In this document: piece by piece, positions 5,429 to 5,530 of the stretch
Position numbering within the stretch: the stretch's first letter is position 1
Layout: every line of letters starts with the position of its first letter
Origin: Candidatus Bathyarchaeota archaeon
GTDB taxonomy: Archaea > Thermoproteota > Bathyarchaeia > Bathyarchaeales > Bathyarchaeaceae
Assembly: GCA_030669695.1 (NCBI GenBank)
Contig: DAOVDC010000054.1
Span: 1-5,530 of the forward strand
DNA length: 5,530 bases
Direction of reading: 5' to 3'
The notes under the pieces: generated by a model
The model's input: the letters and a program-made list of their open reading frames with translations, nothing else
Told to the model about the DNA's origin: nothing
Databases searched by the model: none
Made by a program: the position numbers and the translations under genes

Positions 5429-5530
5429 TTGAAGTTCATAACTGACGGCATGCTTGGAAAGCTCACTCGATGGCTTCGCATGCTCGGCCAAAACGTTGAA
5501 TACTCCAGATCTCTTGACGATAAACAGTTA
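5429..5530 (+). CDS. Mut7-C RNase-domain protein (5' part only)
   Basis: Only the first 34 codons are inside the window. They read KFITDGMLGKLTRWLRMLG at residues 2-20 and then SLDD at 28-31, the N-terminal signature of the Mut7-C (DUF82) family. These proteins have a PIN-like nuclease fold in which the early Asp (D6 here) belongs to the predicted acidic active site, and many have a zinc ribbon at the C-terminus, which lies beyond this window. TTG 5429 is chosen because GGTGG ends five bases upstream and the domain begins immediately. GTG at 5420 is in frame and would add three residues. The role in archaea is not established and is presumed to be RNA processing or decay. It lies 43 bases after the YHS gene in the same direction. 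Confidence 0.85.
   Translation, partial: MKFITDGMLGKLTRWLRMLGQNVEYSRSLDDKQL

Overview
This window is archaeal. The clearest signs are an archaeal-type RadA recombinase (helix-hairpin-helix domain plus RecA-like ATPase), TATA-box-like promoter elements in place of bacterial -35/-10 pairs, Shine-Dalgarno-led genes with frequent TTG starts, several CBS-domain proteins, and a Mut7-C-type protein. The gene content suggests the TACK/Bathyarchaeia part of the archaea, but that placement is an impression from protein style and is not demonstrated.

Layout: bases 1-860 hold radA on the minus strand, with its 3' end cut off by the window edge. A 572-base non-coding gap (861-1432) separates it from everything else, which lies on the plus strand. 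This gap holds the radA promoter and ribosome binding site, a duplicated CT-repeat/C-tract element (about 1031-1117), a tandem array of eight 10-bp units (1171-1250), and a likely promoter for the plus-strand genes. Three consecutive CBS-domain genes follow (1433-2014, 2027-2809, 2830-3756), spaced 12 and 20 bases apart. They carry two, four and four CBS motifs; the first also has a C-terminal zinc ribbon and the third a strongly basic N-terminal tail. Next come a class I-type dihydroorotase (3781-5166), a 47-residue YHS metal-binding protein (5242-5385), and the first 34 codons of a Mut7-C protein (from 5429, cut by the window end).

How they may work together: CBS pairs typically bind adenine nucleotides (AMP, ATP, SAM), so the three-gene block looks like a set of energy or nucleotide sensors that may assemble together. 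Its position upstream of a pyrimidine-biosynthesis enzyme permits, but does not prove, a purine-sensing link to pyrimidine synthesis. The dihydroorotase may have its own promoter in the 24-base gap before it. The most unusual DNA is the radA-CBS intergenic region, where a helix-phased decamer array and a separate duplicated C-tract element have no coding explanation.
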